NCBI RefSeq assembly: GCF_000511955.1
Contig: NZ_AZSU01000005.1
Coordinates: forward strand, 79,353-111,803
Direction: 5' to 3'
DNA: 32,451 nucleotides
DNA from: [Clostridium] ultunense DSM 10521
GTDB taxonomy: Bacteria; Bacillota; Clostridia; Tissierellales; Tepidimicrobiaceae
Both the position numbers and the translations under genes were made by a program. The notes beneath the pieces were generated by a model, which was given only the letters and a program-made list of their open reading frames with translations, made no database searches and had not been told where the DNA came from. Positions 7,633 to 14,707 of the stretch are shown piece by piece; within the stretch, counting starts at the first letter, position 1, and the number at the start of each line of letters is the position of its first letter.

Positions 7633-9039
7633 TTATGTTGTTAACGGAAATATAATATTTATCTTCGTTCCTACTCCTAAAGTGCTTTCTACTTCTATTT
7701 CTCCATTATGAACTTCGATTATCTGTTTAGCAATAGCCATACCTAGCCCTGAACCTTTATGACTTTCACCTGTGTTTGTTCCCCTGTAATACTTTTCAAA
7801 CAAATTATCTAAATCTTCCTTGGAAATCCCTTTGCCACTATCTTCTATTTGAATATAGATTTTATCCTTTCTATCCATTGTAATAATAATTTCCGTATCC
7901 TCATCATTATGAACTATAGAATTATAAATAAGATTGGTAAATGCCCTTTGCAACAGGGATCTATCAAAGAAGAAAATAATCTTTTCTTTTTTTGGATTAA
8001 AGAGTATTCTCCTTTCCTGATAGTTAGGATTATTTAATACATCAATAGTAATATCTCTTATGACTTCTACAAGATCCTCCTTTTTGTGATTTATGGGTAT
8101 TAAGCCTCTTTTTAAAACCTGAGTTAGCTTCAAATCCTCAAGTAATTTCTCCATATATTCAGCCTTTTCTTTAATTATATGGGAATATTCCTCTATTTCA
8201 TCCTGGCTTAAAATATATTCTTCATCGGCCATTAATTCTCCATAACCTTTAATGGAAGCTAGAGGAGTTTTTAAATCGTGGGATAGATTATGAATCCATT
8301 CTTCTCTCATCTTTTCCATGTTCTTCCTTTCAATTTCATTCATACTCAATATATTAGATAGATTATTAAGACTACTGTAGACTTCTTTGTATAGACCTTT
8401 TTCAATATATCTTTTACCATACTCTCCCTTTGATAATTGACCTATACCACTAACTATTTCTATGATAGGATTAGTTATATTCCTTCCAAAAATATATCCC
8501 ATTACTATTAATACTATAATTGGAACTATAAATAAGTAAATCAATACTTCAAAGATATTTGACTTTATTTTTTCTGGCGAATAGATAAAGTTATATTTAG
8601 CTACCTTATCCATAGGAAAACCTATAATATAGCTCCATTTATAATTATTTATTTCAGCTGTACCTGCAAAAGTCGTATAGTTATCTATGGCACCAGTATA
8701 AATATTATAAAAAACCATTTCGCTGGGAGTATAGTGTGTTAAAGCCTTTTCTGGTTTATTCCAACTATAAACTTCATATCCTTCTTCATCTAAAATCTGA
8801 ATCCATCCATTTTTAAGATTAAGTTCTCTAATTCCTTTCTTTGTTACTGTAGGGTTACCATCTTCTTCAAAAATATATTGGTCAAAGGTTAAGGAGAAGT
8901 TACCTAGCTGATTCCATTCTCCTTCAGAGTAGTCATCTGCTAGAAAAAATCTATAGACTATAAAAATATTAATATTAAAGGCAATAATAACAGATAATAC
9001 AAGAATTAATAAAAACCTTAATAAAATTTTCCACTTCAT
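7633..9039 (-). CDS. Sensor histidine kinase of a lantibiotic/antimicrobial-peptide resistance module
   Basis: An inner-membrane kinase of about 468 residues. It has a membrane segment near residues 8-30, an extracellular sensor of about 130 residues, a second membrane segment (about 163-187), HAMP, HisKA with the phospho-His in WIHNLSHDLKTP, and a HATPase_c domain with ISKEDLDNLFEKYYRG and GSGLGMAIAKQI. The best start is ATG 9039, one base after the stop of the response regulator and 9 nt after GAGG, which implies translational coupling. Position and layout resemble CprK/NisK/SpaK kinases beside LanFEG transporters. The inducing peptide is unknown. Confidence 0.88.
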   Translation of the reverse strand: MKWKILLRFLLILVLSVIIAFNINIFIVYRFFLADDYSEGEWNQLGNFSLTFDQYIFEEDGNPTVTKKGIRELNLKNGWIQILDEEGYEVYSWNKPEKALTHYTPSEMVFYNIYTGAIDNYTTFAGTAEINNYKWSYIIGFPMDKVAKYNFIYSPEKIKSNIFEVLIYLFIVPIIVLIVMGYIFGRNITNPIIEIVSGIGQLSKGEYGKRYIEKGLYKEVYSSLNNLSNILSMNEIERKNMEKMREEWIHNLSHDLKTPLASIKGYGELMADEEYILSQDEIEEYSHIIKEKAEYMEKLLEDLKLTQVLKRGLIPINHKKEDLVEVIRDITIDVLNNPNYQERRILFNPKKEKIIFFFDRSLLQRAFTNLIYNSIVHNDEDTEIIITMDRKDKIYIQIEDSGKGISKEDLDNLFEKYYRGTNTGESHKGSGLGMAIAKQIIEVHNGEIEVESTLGVGTKINIIFPLTT

Positions 9040-9040
9040 T

Positions 9041-9775
9041 TTATTCATCCTCTATAATTAACTTATAGCCTAAACCCTTTGCAGTTATAATATGTCTTGG
9101 ATTAGCCGGATCGTCCTCTATCTTTTTTCGCAGATGCCTAATATGGACCATCAATGTATTGTCATATCCATCGAAATCATAGCCCCATACTTCTGTTAAT
9201 ATTTTATTTTTACTTAAAATCTGGTTTGAATTTTGAACTAAATATAAAAGTAGATTATACTCCTTAGCAGTTAAAGTTACAGGAATACCTCTTTTTTTAA
9301 CTTCTCCTTTTTCTCTATCAATTTCAATATTTCCAAAGGTTATTATATTTTTTTCATTGTGTTGATGCTTTAAAGCCATATATTCACTTCTTCTAAAATG
9401 GGCTTTAATACGATATGCTACTTCTTTTGGACTAAAAGGCTTAGTAATATAGTCATCTCCACCAATACCTAATCCTAAAAGCTTATCTACATCCTCATCC
9501 ATAGCTGATAAGAAAATAATAGGTACAAGGGTGAATTCCCTTAGTCTCCTACAGACTTCAAAACCATCAATATCTGGCATCATTATATCTAAAACTATAA
9601 TATCTGGACTTATCTCTTTTGTAATTTTGATAGCCTCATGGCCACAAGTAGCTTTATAAATATTTTTGAAATCCTCTTTTAATAGAACAGCTTCCAATAA
9701 GTTCAAAATATCAACTTCATCATCTACTAATAATATCTTTTTATCTCTAATGCTAGTCATATCTATATCAAGCAA
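9041..9775 (-). CDS. OmpR-family response regulator, cognate to the adjacent kinase
   Basis: It has a receiver domain with the canonical acidic pair (LLVDDE), phospho-Asp in VLDIMMPD, FLSAMDED and KPF lysine, then a winged-helix Trans_reg_C domain (GYDNTLMVHIRHLRKKIED). The frame could open at GTG 9784, but that codon overlaps the AGGAGG site; TTG 9775 lies 8 nt after it and is my choice, giving 244 residues. It is encoded directly upstream of its kinase and downstream of the two permeases. By family it should bind direct repeats; the 11-bp repeats at 12297-12329 before the transporter are the obvious target. Confidence 0.9.
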   Translation of the reverse strand: MLDIDMTSIRDKKILLVDDEVDILNLLEAVLLKEDFKNIYKATCGHEAIKITKEISPDIIVLDIMMPDIDGFEVCRRLREFTLVPIIFLSAMDEDVDKLLGLGIGGDDYITKPFSPKEVAYRIKAHFRRSEYMALKHQHNEKNIITFGNIEIDREKGEVKKRGIPVTLTAKEYNLLLYLVQNSNQILSKNKILTEVWGYDFDGYDNTLMVHIRHLRKKIEDDPANPRHIITAKGLGYKLIIEDE

Positions 9776-9799
9776 AACTTCCACCTCCTATTAAAGCCC

Positions 9800-9805
9800 A
9801 TTATA
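9800..9805 (-). promoter_or_regulatory. Possible internal -10 box before the response regulator gene
   Basis: TATAAT on the minus strand lies about 25 nt upstream of the response regulator start. The -35 position (AGGAAA) does not match, so it would need an activator or may be a chance match. Confidence 0.35.
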
Positions 9806-9853
9806 CAATAATTCTTAATAATTTTCCTTTAATTTCTAAAAAATTTTATTTCT

Positions 9854-10588
9854 TTAAGCAATATCTCTTTTTATAAATCTACTATATCCAAAGCCAAATA
9901 CACCAGTTAGCAATATGAAACTAACAATATATACAATACTTCCCTTGCTGAAAACTTCCATATCACCTCCTAAAGCTGCCATAATAGGATAAGTCCAAGG
10001 ATAAAGTATCCAGTACCTAGAATTAGCTACTATTATAGCTGGTAAGGTTAATCCAATGCCAACTCCTAAAGGAATAGCCATATGGGAAAATCTAATACTT
10101 AAACTATAAAGAATAGCCATAATAGGTAAGGCTGCTATATACATCACCATAGGTTTTATAAAAATAACTTTATAAGGTATATTCCCTTCAACACCAATAA
10201 TCTTTCCTGCTGCTAACATGCTTATAATCAAGACCAATATATTTATAAACACAAGTAGACATCCCAGGATAAATTTTATCCCATATACCTTTTGTTTATC
10301 TATTGGCAGACTAAGATAATGTTTCCAACTGTTATTGGTATTTTCAATTCTTGCAATTAAAGTCATAACGATGCTTATTAGAATTGGAAAAAGAATACTG
10401 GCATAAAAAATCATACTTTGACTATAAAGTTGTTCCCAAACATTTTGTCCCTTCCCTGTGAATAAATCATAATAACGGATTAAGTTAATAACCCCTTGAA
10501 CTACCATAAATATAGGAGCTAGAATAACAATCAACAATACTTTAGTATTTTTTAACTTTAAAATTTCGATTTCTAATATATCTTTCAT
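9854..10588 (-). CDS. ABC-2 type permease, lantibiotic-immunity class (second subunit)
   Basis: A 244-residue protein with about six membrane segments (for example residues 15-35, 55-78, 105-130 and 215-237). The N-terminus MKDILEIEILKLKNT is followed by a long loop and NTNNSWKHYLSLPIDKQKVY, the element shared by LanE/LanG-type subunits (NSWN/K-LP...K). It is 11 nt downstream of the sister permease, which carries the same element, so the two are paralogues forming a heterodimer with the ATPase. Expected role: export or expulsion of cationic peptides from the membrane. Confidence 0.85.
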   Translation of the reverse strand: MKDILEIEILKLKNTKVLLIVILAPIFMVVQGVINLIRYYDLFTGKGQNVWEQLYSQSMIFYASILFPILISIVMTLIARIENTNNSWKHYLSLPIDKQKVYGIKFILGCLLVFINILVLIISMLAAGKIIGVEGNIPYKVIFIKPMVMYIAALPIMAILYSLSIRFSHMAIPLGVGIGLTLPAIIVANSRYWILYPWTYPIMAALGGDMEVFSKGSIVYIVSFILLTGVFGFGYSRFIKRDIA

Positions 10589-10599
10589 TTAATTCACTC

Positions 10600-11343
10600 C
10601 TAACCTATTTCTTTTCTATTAAAGAAAAAAATCCCTATTAGTAAAAAGGCTATCCCAAAACTAAAACCATATTGTATTGGAATATTAGTATTTATAGTTG
10701 GGTCTGGTAAGGTATAAATTGTATGGGCATAAGGAATAAATTTAGATAACCCTTCTGACTGTGCAAAAAACAAGGAAGACGCAACCCCTACAAATCCAAT
10801 GGCTAATGCTATATTTGTATTACTTATTTCAGCACTTATAAAGCTTTGAACACTTATTAAACTAGTAATAGCAAACATCTGGTAAATAATGTATTTTGAA
10901 ATTAATATAAAATCTGCTGTTTCAGGAAATCCTAATGCTCTACCTACAATCAGTAAGACTATGCCATTGGTAAGTATCATTATGCTGCTTAATATAAATA
11001 CTATAAACCACTTAGCTAAATATACTTTCTTCTTTGAAACTGGAAGGGCCAAAGTGTTATTCCAGCTATTTGACTTATATTCGATATAATGTACCATTGA
11101 AGCAAATATAGTAACAACCAAGGGCAAGAACAAAAACCACATAAAGTGATGTTGCAGTAACAATAAATTCCATGAATTTAATCCTTCATTAGCTTCTAAG
11201 CTCATGAAATAATCATAGCGGAGATAAAGATTTATAAAACTAAGTCCACCTGCTAAAATCGGTGTTAACAAGGCTATAGGCCATAGAAAACTCTTTTTTT
11301 GTTTTAGAAATTCTCCCTTCAATAGTTGGTAAAATTCCATCAT
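10600..11343 (-). CDS. ABC-2 type permease, lantibiotic-immunity class (first subunit)
   Basis: A 247-residue integral membrane protein with six predicted segments. YKSNSWNNTLALPVSKKKVYLAKW after the second segment matches the paired element in the downstream permease. It begins MMEFYQLLKGEFLKQKKSF, typical of the MutE/EpiE and MutG group. Its ATG shares one base with the ATPase stop (TAATG), so translation is coupled. With the ATPase and the second permease it should form a LanFEG-like transporter. Confidence 0.85.
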   Translation of the reverse strand: MMEFYQLLKGEFLKQKKSFLWPIALLTPILAGGLSFINLYLRYDYFMSLEANEGLNSWNLLLLQHHFMWFLFLPLVVTIFASMVHYIEYKSNSWNNTLALPVSKKKVYLAKWFIVFILSSIMILTNGIVLLIVGRALGFPETADFILISKYIIYQMFAITSLISVQSFISAEISNTNIALAIGFVGVASSLFFAQSEGLSKFIPYAHTIYTLPDPTINTNIPIQYGFSFGIAFLLIGIFFFNRKEIG

Positions 11344-12248
11344 TACTCTATTCCCCCTGTCAATTCTAAAAAGACTTCTTCTAAGTTTTTCTTATTTTCG
11401 CTTAAATGAGAAACTCCATAGCCCTCTAATACCAATGTCTTGTTTAATTCTTCTATATTTATTTTCCCCTTAGATATATAAAGCTTTCCCTCTCTATTCT
11501 CCACAACATAACCCTTTCTTTTTAAAAATTTTTCTGCTTCTAAAAGTGGCTGCGCTCTAATAGCAATTTCTAGATTTCCCTTTGCCTTTAATTCCTCTAT
11601 AGTTCCCTGAAATAATAGGTTCCCCCTGTGAATAATGCCTACATGATCAGCTATTAATTCAATTTCACTTAAAATATGGCTGCTAATTAGCACAGTAGCT
11701 CCTGTAATTTCAGGAAGACTAATTATTAAATTTCTAATTTCCCTTACCCCTGCTGGGTCCAGGCCATTAGTAGGCTCATCTAGTATTAAAAGCTCTCTAT
11801 TTCCCATTAAAGCTTGGGCAATCCCTAACCTTTGTTTCATGCCCAAAGAAAAGTTTTTTACCCTTTTATTTTTCCATTTGAATAAATTTACAATCTCTAA
11901 AGCTTTATCTATTTCCTTTTTATCTATTTGCAATATCTTTCTTATTATTTCTAAATTCTCATAGGCTGTTAAATTTTCATAATAAGAAGGAGACTCAACC
12001 ATTGCCCCTACCTTTCTTAATATTTCCATACGGTGACTCCCAATATCTTTGTTAAATAAATAGACTTTTCCTTTTGTAGGTTTCATTAGGTCTAAAAGCA
12101 TACGAATAGTAGTGGATTTCCCAGCACCATTTGGACCTAAAAAGCCGTACAAAGCACCTTTCCTCACTTTAAGATTTACATCCTTTACTGATGCAAGTTT
12201 GCCAAAATCTTTAGTTAATCCCTTTGTTTCTATAATTAATTCATCCAC
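11343..12248 (-). CDS. ABC transporter ATPase, lantibiotic/bacitracin resistance type (LanF/BcrA-like)
   Basis: A 301-residue ATPase with Walker A GPNGAGKST, Q-loop region VGAMVESPSYYENLTAYENL, signature FSLGMKQRLGIAQAL, Walker B LLILDEPTNGLDP and the switch His in ISSHILSE. The MVESPSYYENLTAYENL segment is characteristic of the BcrA/LanF subgroup. A C-terminal extension of about 80 residues is also usual. GTG 12248 follows GGAGG with good spacing. It is the first gene of an ATPase-permease-permease-regulator-kinase operon like C. difficile cprABC-cprK/R, which confers resistance to lantibiotics. Confidence 0.9.
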   Translation of the reverse strand: MDELIIETKGLTKDFGKLASVKDVNLKVRKGALYGFLGPNGAGKSTTIRMLLDLMKPTKGKVYLFNKDIGSHRMEILRKVGAMVESPSYYENLTAYENLEIIRKILQIDKKEIDKALEIVNLFKWKNKRVKNFSLGMKQRLGIAQALMGNRELLILDEPTNGLDPAGVREIRNLIISLPEITGATVLISSHILSEIELIADHVGIIHRGNLLFQGTIEELKAKGNLEIAIRAQPLLEAEKFLKRKGYVVENREGKLYISKGKINIEELNKTLVLEGYGVSHLSENKKNLEEVFLELTGGIE

Positions 12249-12296
12249 TCAAATCCCTCCTAATTAATTACTTTTGATCATTTATAATTTTATAGG

Positions 12297-12329
12297 GATC
12301 AACTTAACTCTTAATTAAGATAACCTTAA
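12297..12329 (-). promoter_or_regulatory. Three contiguous 11-bp direct repeats upstream of the ABC operon
   Basis: On the minus strand, reading from 12329, the units are TTAAGGTTATC, TTAATTAAGAG and TTAAGTTGATC, each 11 bp with no gap. Units 1 and 3 share TTAAG.T.ATC. One-turn spacing is the usual binding pattern of OmpR-family regulators. The last unit ends about 50 nt before the GTG of the ATPase gene, just before AT-rich TATAAA sequences that could act as -10 boxes. Assignment to the neighbouring regulator is inference. Confidence 0.6.
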
Positions 12330-12364
12330 TTCTACTTTAATTTTCATATGAATCCAAATCCAAT

Positions 12365-12386
12365 TAAAAAAGAGCCTACAGGCTCT
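12365..12386 (-). terminator. Intrinsic terminator
   Basis: On the minus strand AGAGCC-TGTA-GGCTCT is followed by six T. It lies downstream of the decayed genes at 12417-12994 and insulates them from the ABC operon. Confidence 0.8.
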
Positions 12387-12416
12387 ATAATAGTAATATC
12401 AATGGTTAGGTAATGT

Positions 12417-12485
12417 TTAACTTTCAGCTATATTATTTTTAATATATCTAAACAATTCCTCAGGCAAATTGTAATCATTATCTTC
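12417..12485 (-). pseudogene. Small coding remnant
   Basis: One frame ends EDNDYNLPEELFRYIKNNIAES-stop and looks protein-like, but a stop lies immediately upstream in frame and there is no start. An ATG with a fair ribosome site (GAGGGG) sits in a shifted frame that gives only 16 residues. A one-base loss after the ATG of a very short gene would explain both. It may be the remains of a small gene linked to the TPR pseudogene. Low certainty. Confidence 0.35.
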
Positions 12486-12517
12486 CCCTCAATCAAATAT
12501 ACCTGTTAAATTGAAGA

Positions 12518-12994
12518 TTACCATATCTGATCTAGTTTATCGGCATAGAATTTAATAGCTTTTTTATATTTTTATATTCCTATCTGAGGATGTTTGGGCA
12601 ATACTAAACAACAATATTTCCATTGCTTTAGAATACCCTTTTAAATTGTACAAAGTCATTGCATAAAAAACTTTCATTGCCTCATCTTGAGGAAATTTTA
12701 CCAATCCTTCTTCAAATACCTTTTTTGATTTCTCATATTTACCTAATGTTCTATATGTGCTTCCTAAACCTAAATAAGCACCCTTTAGCTCTTCATCAGG
12801 TAATCCTATTGAAATGGCTTTTTCATAATATTGTATTGCATTTTTTCTAAACCCAGTGCATCAAAACTCCAAGCACAATAATAATTAACTATTGGATCCT
12901 TAGGATATCTGCCTACAAGTTTCAATAAAACCTTATTGGATTCTTTTAATTTACCTTCTTTTCTTAATTGAATTGGTATTTTCTAATCCTTCAT
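12518..12994 (-). pseudogene. Decayed tetratricopeptide-repeat protein gene
   Basis: Conceptual translation gives about 158 residues of TPR sequence: QLRKEGKLKESNKVLL, VNYYCAWSFDALGLEK, YLGLGSTYRTLGKYEKSKKV, MKVFYAMTLYNLKGYSKAM, ending FYADKLDQIW. This matches the layout of a common small Firmicute TPR protein. It is broken three times: TAG at codon 4 (12985-12983), a one-base loss in the six-T run at 12841-12846 (plus strand), and a one-base gain near 12569-12573 that creates a TAA. The ATG at 12994 follows AAGGGG. The number of lesions argues for real decay rather than a single sequencing error. Confidence 0.75.
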
Positions 12995-13018
12995 GATTAG
13001 TCCCCTTATGTTCAAGGA

Positions 13019-13618
13019 TTAAACTTCCTTATAATATAGTATATCTTTCACCATCTCAGGTCTAATTTCCCAGATATTAGCCTGGACTCTAAATATATTC
13101 CACTCATCTATTTCAAATATTCTCATCCAACTATCCATTATCCTTTTTCTTTCTTCAGGATAAAAATGTATAGTCCTTTCATCCATAACTGAAAATATAT
13201 CTTTAAAACCCTTCTTTTTTATATTTTTTCTATATTCTTCCTCATCTCTTGCATCCCTTGGTATATATAAATGATTCAACACATAGTCCCATTTCATTCC
13301 GTCGAAATAGATAATTTCTGATTCATCTACTTCTAATACATAAACAACAGCATCTAAAGTTGGCCTTAACATATTTTCTTCATTAATAGAACACCAAATA
13401 GGAAATTCTACTTCTTTTGGTTTGGAAATCATGTTATTTGCGGCATTTGTAAACCAGTTATAAAGCTCTATAATATAATCTGCGATTTCCTCAAATTTTT
13501 CCTCCAAATGTTTTCTTGTAATTCTAATTATTCCATTATTCCTTAAATCATCTAAACTTTTTATATTTTGCCTAGTCCAAAGGGTTGCTTTTTTTGAATC
13601 ATATTTCTTAGCAATCAT
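13019..13618 (-). CDS. DUF3841-family protein
   Basis: About 199 residues. The segments ATLWTRQNIKSLDDL, EVEFPIWCSINEENML, IIYFDGMKWDYVLNHLYIPRD and SWMRIFEIDEWNIFRVQANIWEI match what I recall of DUF3841, a family of unknown function. There are no membrane segments or signal peptide. The frame opens at GTG 13627, but that codon abuts the ribosome site; ATG 13618 is better spaced and is used. It lies downstream of the USP-like gene and its terminator, and 24 nt before the decayed TPR gene. Its biochemical role is unknown. Confidence 0.75.
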   Translation of the reverse strand: MIAKKYDSKKATLWTRQNIKSLDDLRNNGIIRITRKHLEEKFEEIADYIIELYNWFTNAANNMISKPKEVEFPIWCSINEENMLRPTLDAVVYVLEVDESEIIYFDGMKWDYVLNHLYIPRDARDEEEYRKNIKKKGFKDIFSVMDERTIHFYPEERKRIMDSWMRIFEIDEWNIFRVQANIWEIRPEMVKDILYYKEV

Positions 13619-13635
13619 TCCTTTCACTTCCCTTT

Positions 13636-13666
13636 AAAAAAGCGACAGCAGAAACCACTGCTGTCG
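13636..13666 (-). terminator. Intrinsic terminator of the USP-like gene
   Basis: The arms CGACAGCAG/CTGCTGTCG form a perfect 9-bp stem around a 6-base loop. CTTTTTT follows on the minus strand. It begins right after the USP-like stop codon. Confidence 0.9.
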
Positions 13667-13667
13667 T

Positions 13668-14051
13668 TTATAATGTTATAAATTGTACATCTGGTAATGC
13701 ATTTTGCAATTGTAATCCAATGCTTAAATCTTTAACTTTTATAGAGGTATCTGGAGGAGTTCCCATAACAATATGAGTTATATGATTTTCTTTAGCAAAA
13801 TCAATCATGGTCTTTAATATGTCCTTTGACCTAAGAACAGTTAAATTTGCCCCAGCTTTTTTAGACACATTAAAAAGATACTCTAGGGCTTCTCCATCGT
13901 CAACATTTTCCAGAAACCTTTCTCTTTCGTTTACTACATGTATTACATACAGCTTGTCATCATTAGATTTGATTAGTCTGTAACCTTCTAATATTAACCT
14001 TTCACAAGTTTTTTGCTGGGTAACACATACCATAACTTTAGCATTTTCCAT
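13668..14051 (-). CDS. Universal stress protein-like (adenine nucleotide alpha hydrolase fold)
   Basis: A 127-residue single-domain protein. It starts KVMVCVTQQKTCERLILEG, closely resembling the USP domain found in KdpD, followed by LYVIHVVNERE, THIVMGTPP and a C-terminal strand VQFITL. The classical ATP motif G-x2-G-x9-G-(S/T) is absent: after MGTPPDTS there is no glycine pair, so this is probably a non-ATP-binding type. It has its own promoter and a strong terminator and is therefore monocistronic. A stress or signalling role is only a family inference. Confidence 0.7.
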   Translation of the reverse strand: MENAKVMVCVTQQKTCERLILEGYRLIKSNDDKLYVIHVVNERERFLENVDDGEALEYLFNVSKKAGANLTVLRSKDILKTMIDFAKENHITHIVMGTPPDTSIKVKDLSIGLQLQNALPDVQFITL

Positions 14052-14086
14052 ATGAAATCCCCCTTTAATAGAGTGATACCCATTAC

Positions 14087-14115
14087 ATTATAACATGAAT
14101 TTTTAAAAATGTTAC
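14087..14115 (-). promoter_or_regulatory. Promoter of the USP-like gene
   Basis: On the minus strand GTAACA (14115-14110), 17 bp, TATAAT (14092-14087). The -10 is perfect and the -35 matches at four of six positions. It lies about 35 nt before the ATG. Confidence 0.55.
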
Positions 14116-14143
14116 CTATTCCACTATAATTTATTGTTGAATT

Positions 14144-14183
14144 AAAAAAAGAAGAACAGGATAGTCACATCCATCCTATTCTT
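14144..14183 (-). terminator. Intrinsic terminator of the SASP gene
   Basis: The arms 14152-14162 and 14173-14183 match at 10 of 11 positions, and seven T follow on the minus strand. The upstream arm includes the last bases of the SASP coding region. Confidence 0.75.
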
Positions 14184-14385
14184 CATCCATTAATTCCTTT
14201 TCTCCCATTTCAACTAACTTTCGAGTCATAAGTCCTCCTACGGGACCGGCTGTGAATATATTGGTTACTGGGTCTAATTTATTATTATTAATAAAAGTAT
14301 CTGAAACACCTAATTCCTTAGCTATTTCCATTTTCATTTCATGCAATGCTTTTATAGCATTAGAATCAATAGGTCTTTTATCCAC
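14176..14385 (-). CDS. Divergent alpha/beta-type small acid-soluble spore protein
   Basis: A 69-residue protein. KMEIAKELGV contains the Glu-Ile-Ala site cut by the germination protease GPR, and AGPVGGLMTRKLVEMGEKEL corresponds to the second DNA-binding helix motif of the alpha/beta SASP family. The normally conserved linker before it (G..TSR.NG.VGG) is altered to DPVTNIFTAGPVGG, and the C-terminus is acidic, so it is a divergent member. Start GTG 14385, 7 nt after GAGGTG. It would coat DNA in the developing spore; I see no clear forespore (sigma-G) promoter. Confidence 0.82.
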   Translation of the reverse strand: MDKRPIDSNAIKALHEMKMEIAKELGVSDTFINNNKLDPVTNIFTAGPVGGLMTRKLVEMGEKELMDEE

Positions 14386-14400
14386 TTAACTCACCTCTTA

Positions 14401-14423
14401 AATAGAATTATTTATATTCTATT
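14401..14423. repeat. Inverted repeat upstream of the SASP gene
   Basis: AATAGAAT and ATTCTATT are perfect 8-bp arms around 7 bases, and AATAGAAT recurs at 14433-14440. It lies within 40 bp upstream of the SASP start and may be an operator or a leader hairpin; no function can be assigned. Confidence 0.4.
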
Positions 14424-14490
14424 TTATCTAAGAATAGAATATAAATACCAACCAATTTAAGGATAAGTGGATAGATTTTCCATATATTTT

Positions 14491-14515
14491 AAAAAAAATT
14501 TGCAGCCAAGACTGC
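14491..14515 (-). terminator. Terminator of tRNA-Sec
   Basis: Downstream of the tRNA on the minus strand, GCAGT-CTTG-GCTGC forms a short stem. It is followed by AAA and eight T. Confidence 0.7.
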
Positions 14516-14525
14516 TAATAATCTA

Positions 14526-14622
14526 TGGCGGGAGTATGTGGGAATCGAACCCACCCAAGGGGCTCCTAACCCCTCGCGCTGGTTTTGAAGACCAGAGGGC
14601 ACACCAGCACCCATCTACCCCC
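14526..14622 (-). tRNA. selC: tRNA-Sec (anticodon UCA)
   Basis: About 97 nt with an encoded CCA end. The anticodon arm is CTGGT-CTTCAAA-ACCAG with anticodon TCA, which reads UGA. The D stem is six base pairs (GGGTGC/GTGCCC with two wobbles) over a four-base loop. The long variable arm is AGGGG/CCCCT, and the T arm is GTGGG-TTCGATT-CCCAC. The extended acceptor (GGGGGTAG against ATACTCCC) has seven pairs plus an apparent mismatch at position 8. These are the hallmarks of bacterial selenocysteine tRNA. It lies just after the selD-selA-selB genes it works with and has its own promoter and terminator. Confidence 0.96.
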
Positions 14623-14640
14623 TCATTAGTAACAAGTGAT

Positions 14641-14669
14641 ATTATACAACATATATTTCTATTTTTCAA
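14641..14669 (-). promoter_or_regulatory. Promoter of tRNA-Sec
   Basis: On the minus strand TTGAAA (14669-14664), 17 bp, TATAAT (14646-14641). Transcription would begin about 12 nt before the tRNA 5' end, so the tRNA need not depend on the selB transcript. Confidence 0.8.
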
Positions 14670-14707
14670 GGAATTTTTGCAACTTTTATTAGCAATGTTT
14701 ACAATCA

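Noticed and set aside
12659-12850. 63-codon plus-strand frame opposite the TPR pseudogene
   Set aside because: The minus strand encodes recognisable TPR sequence; the plus frame has no ribosome site or protein-like features.
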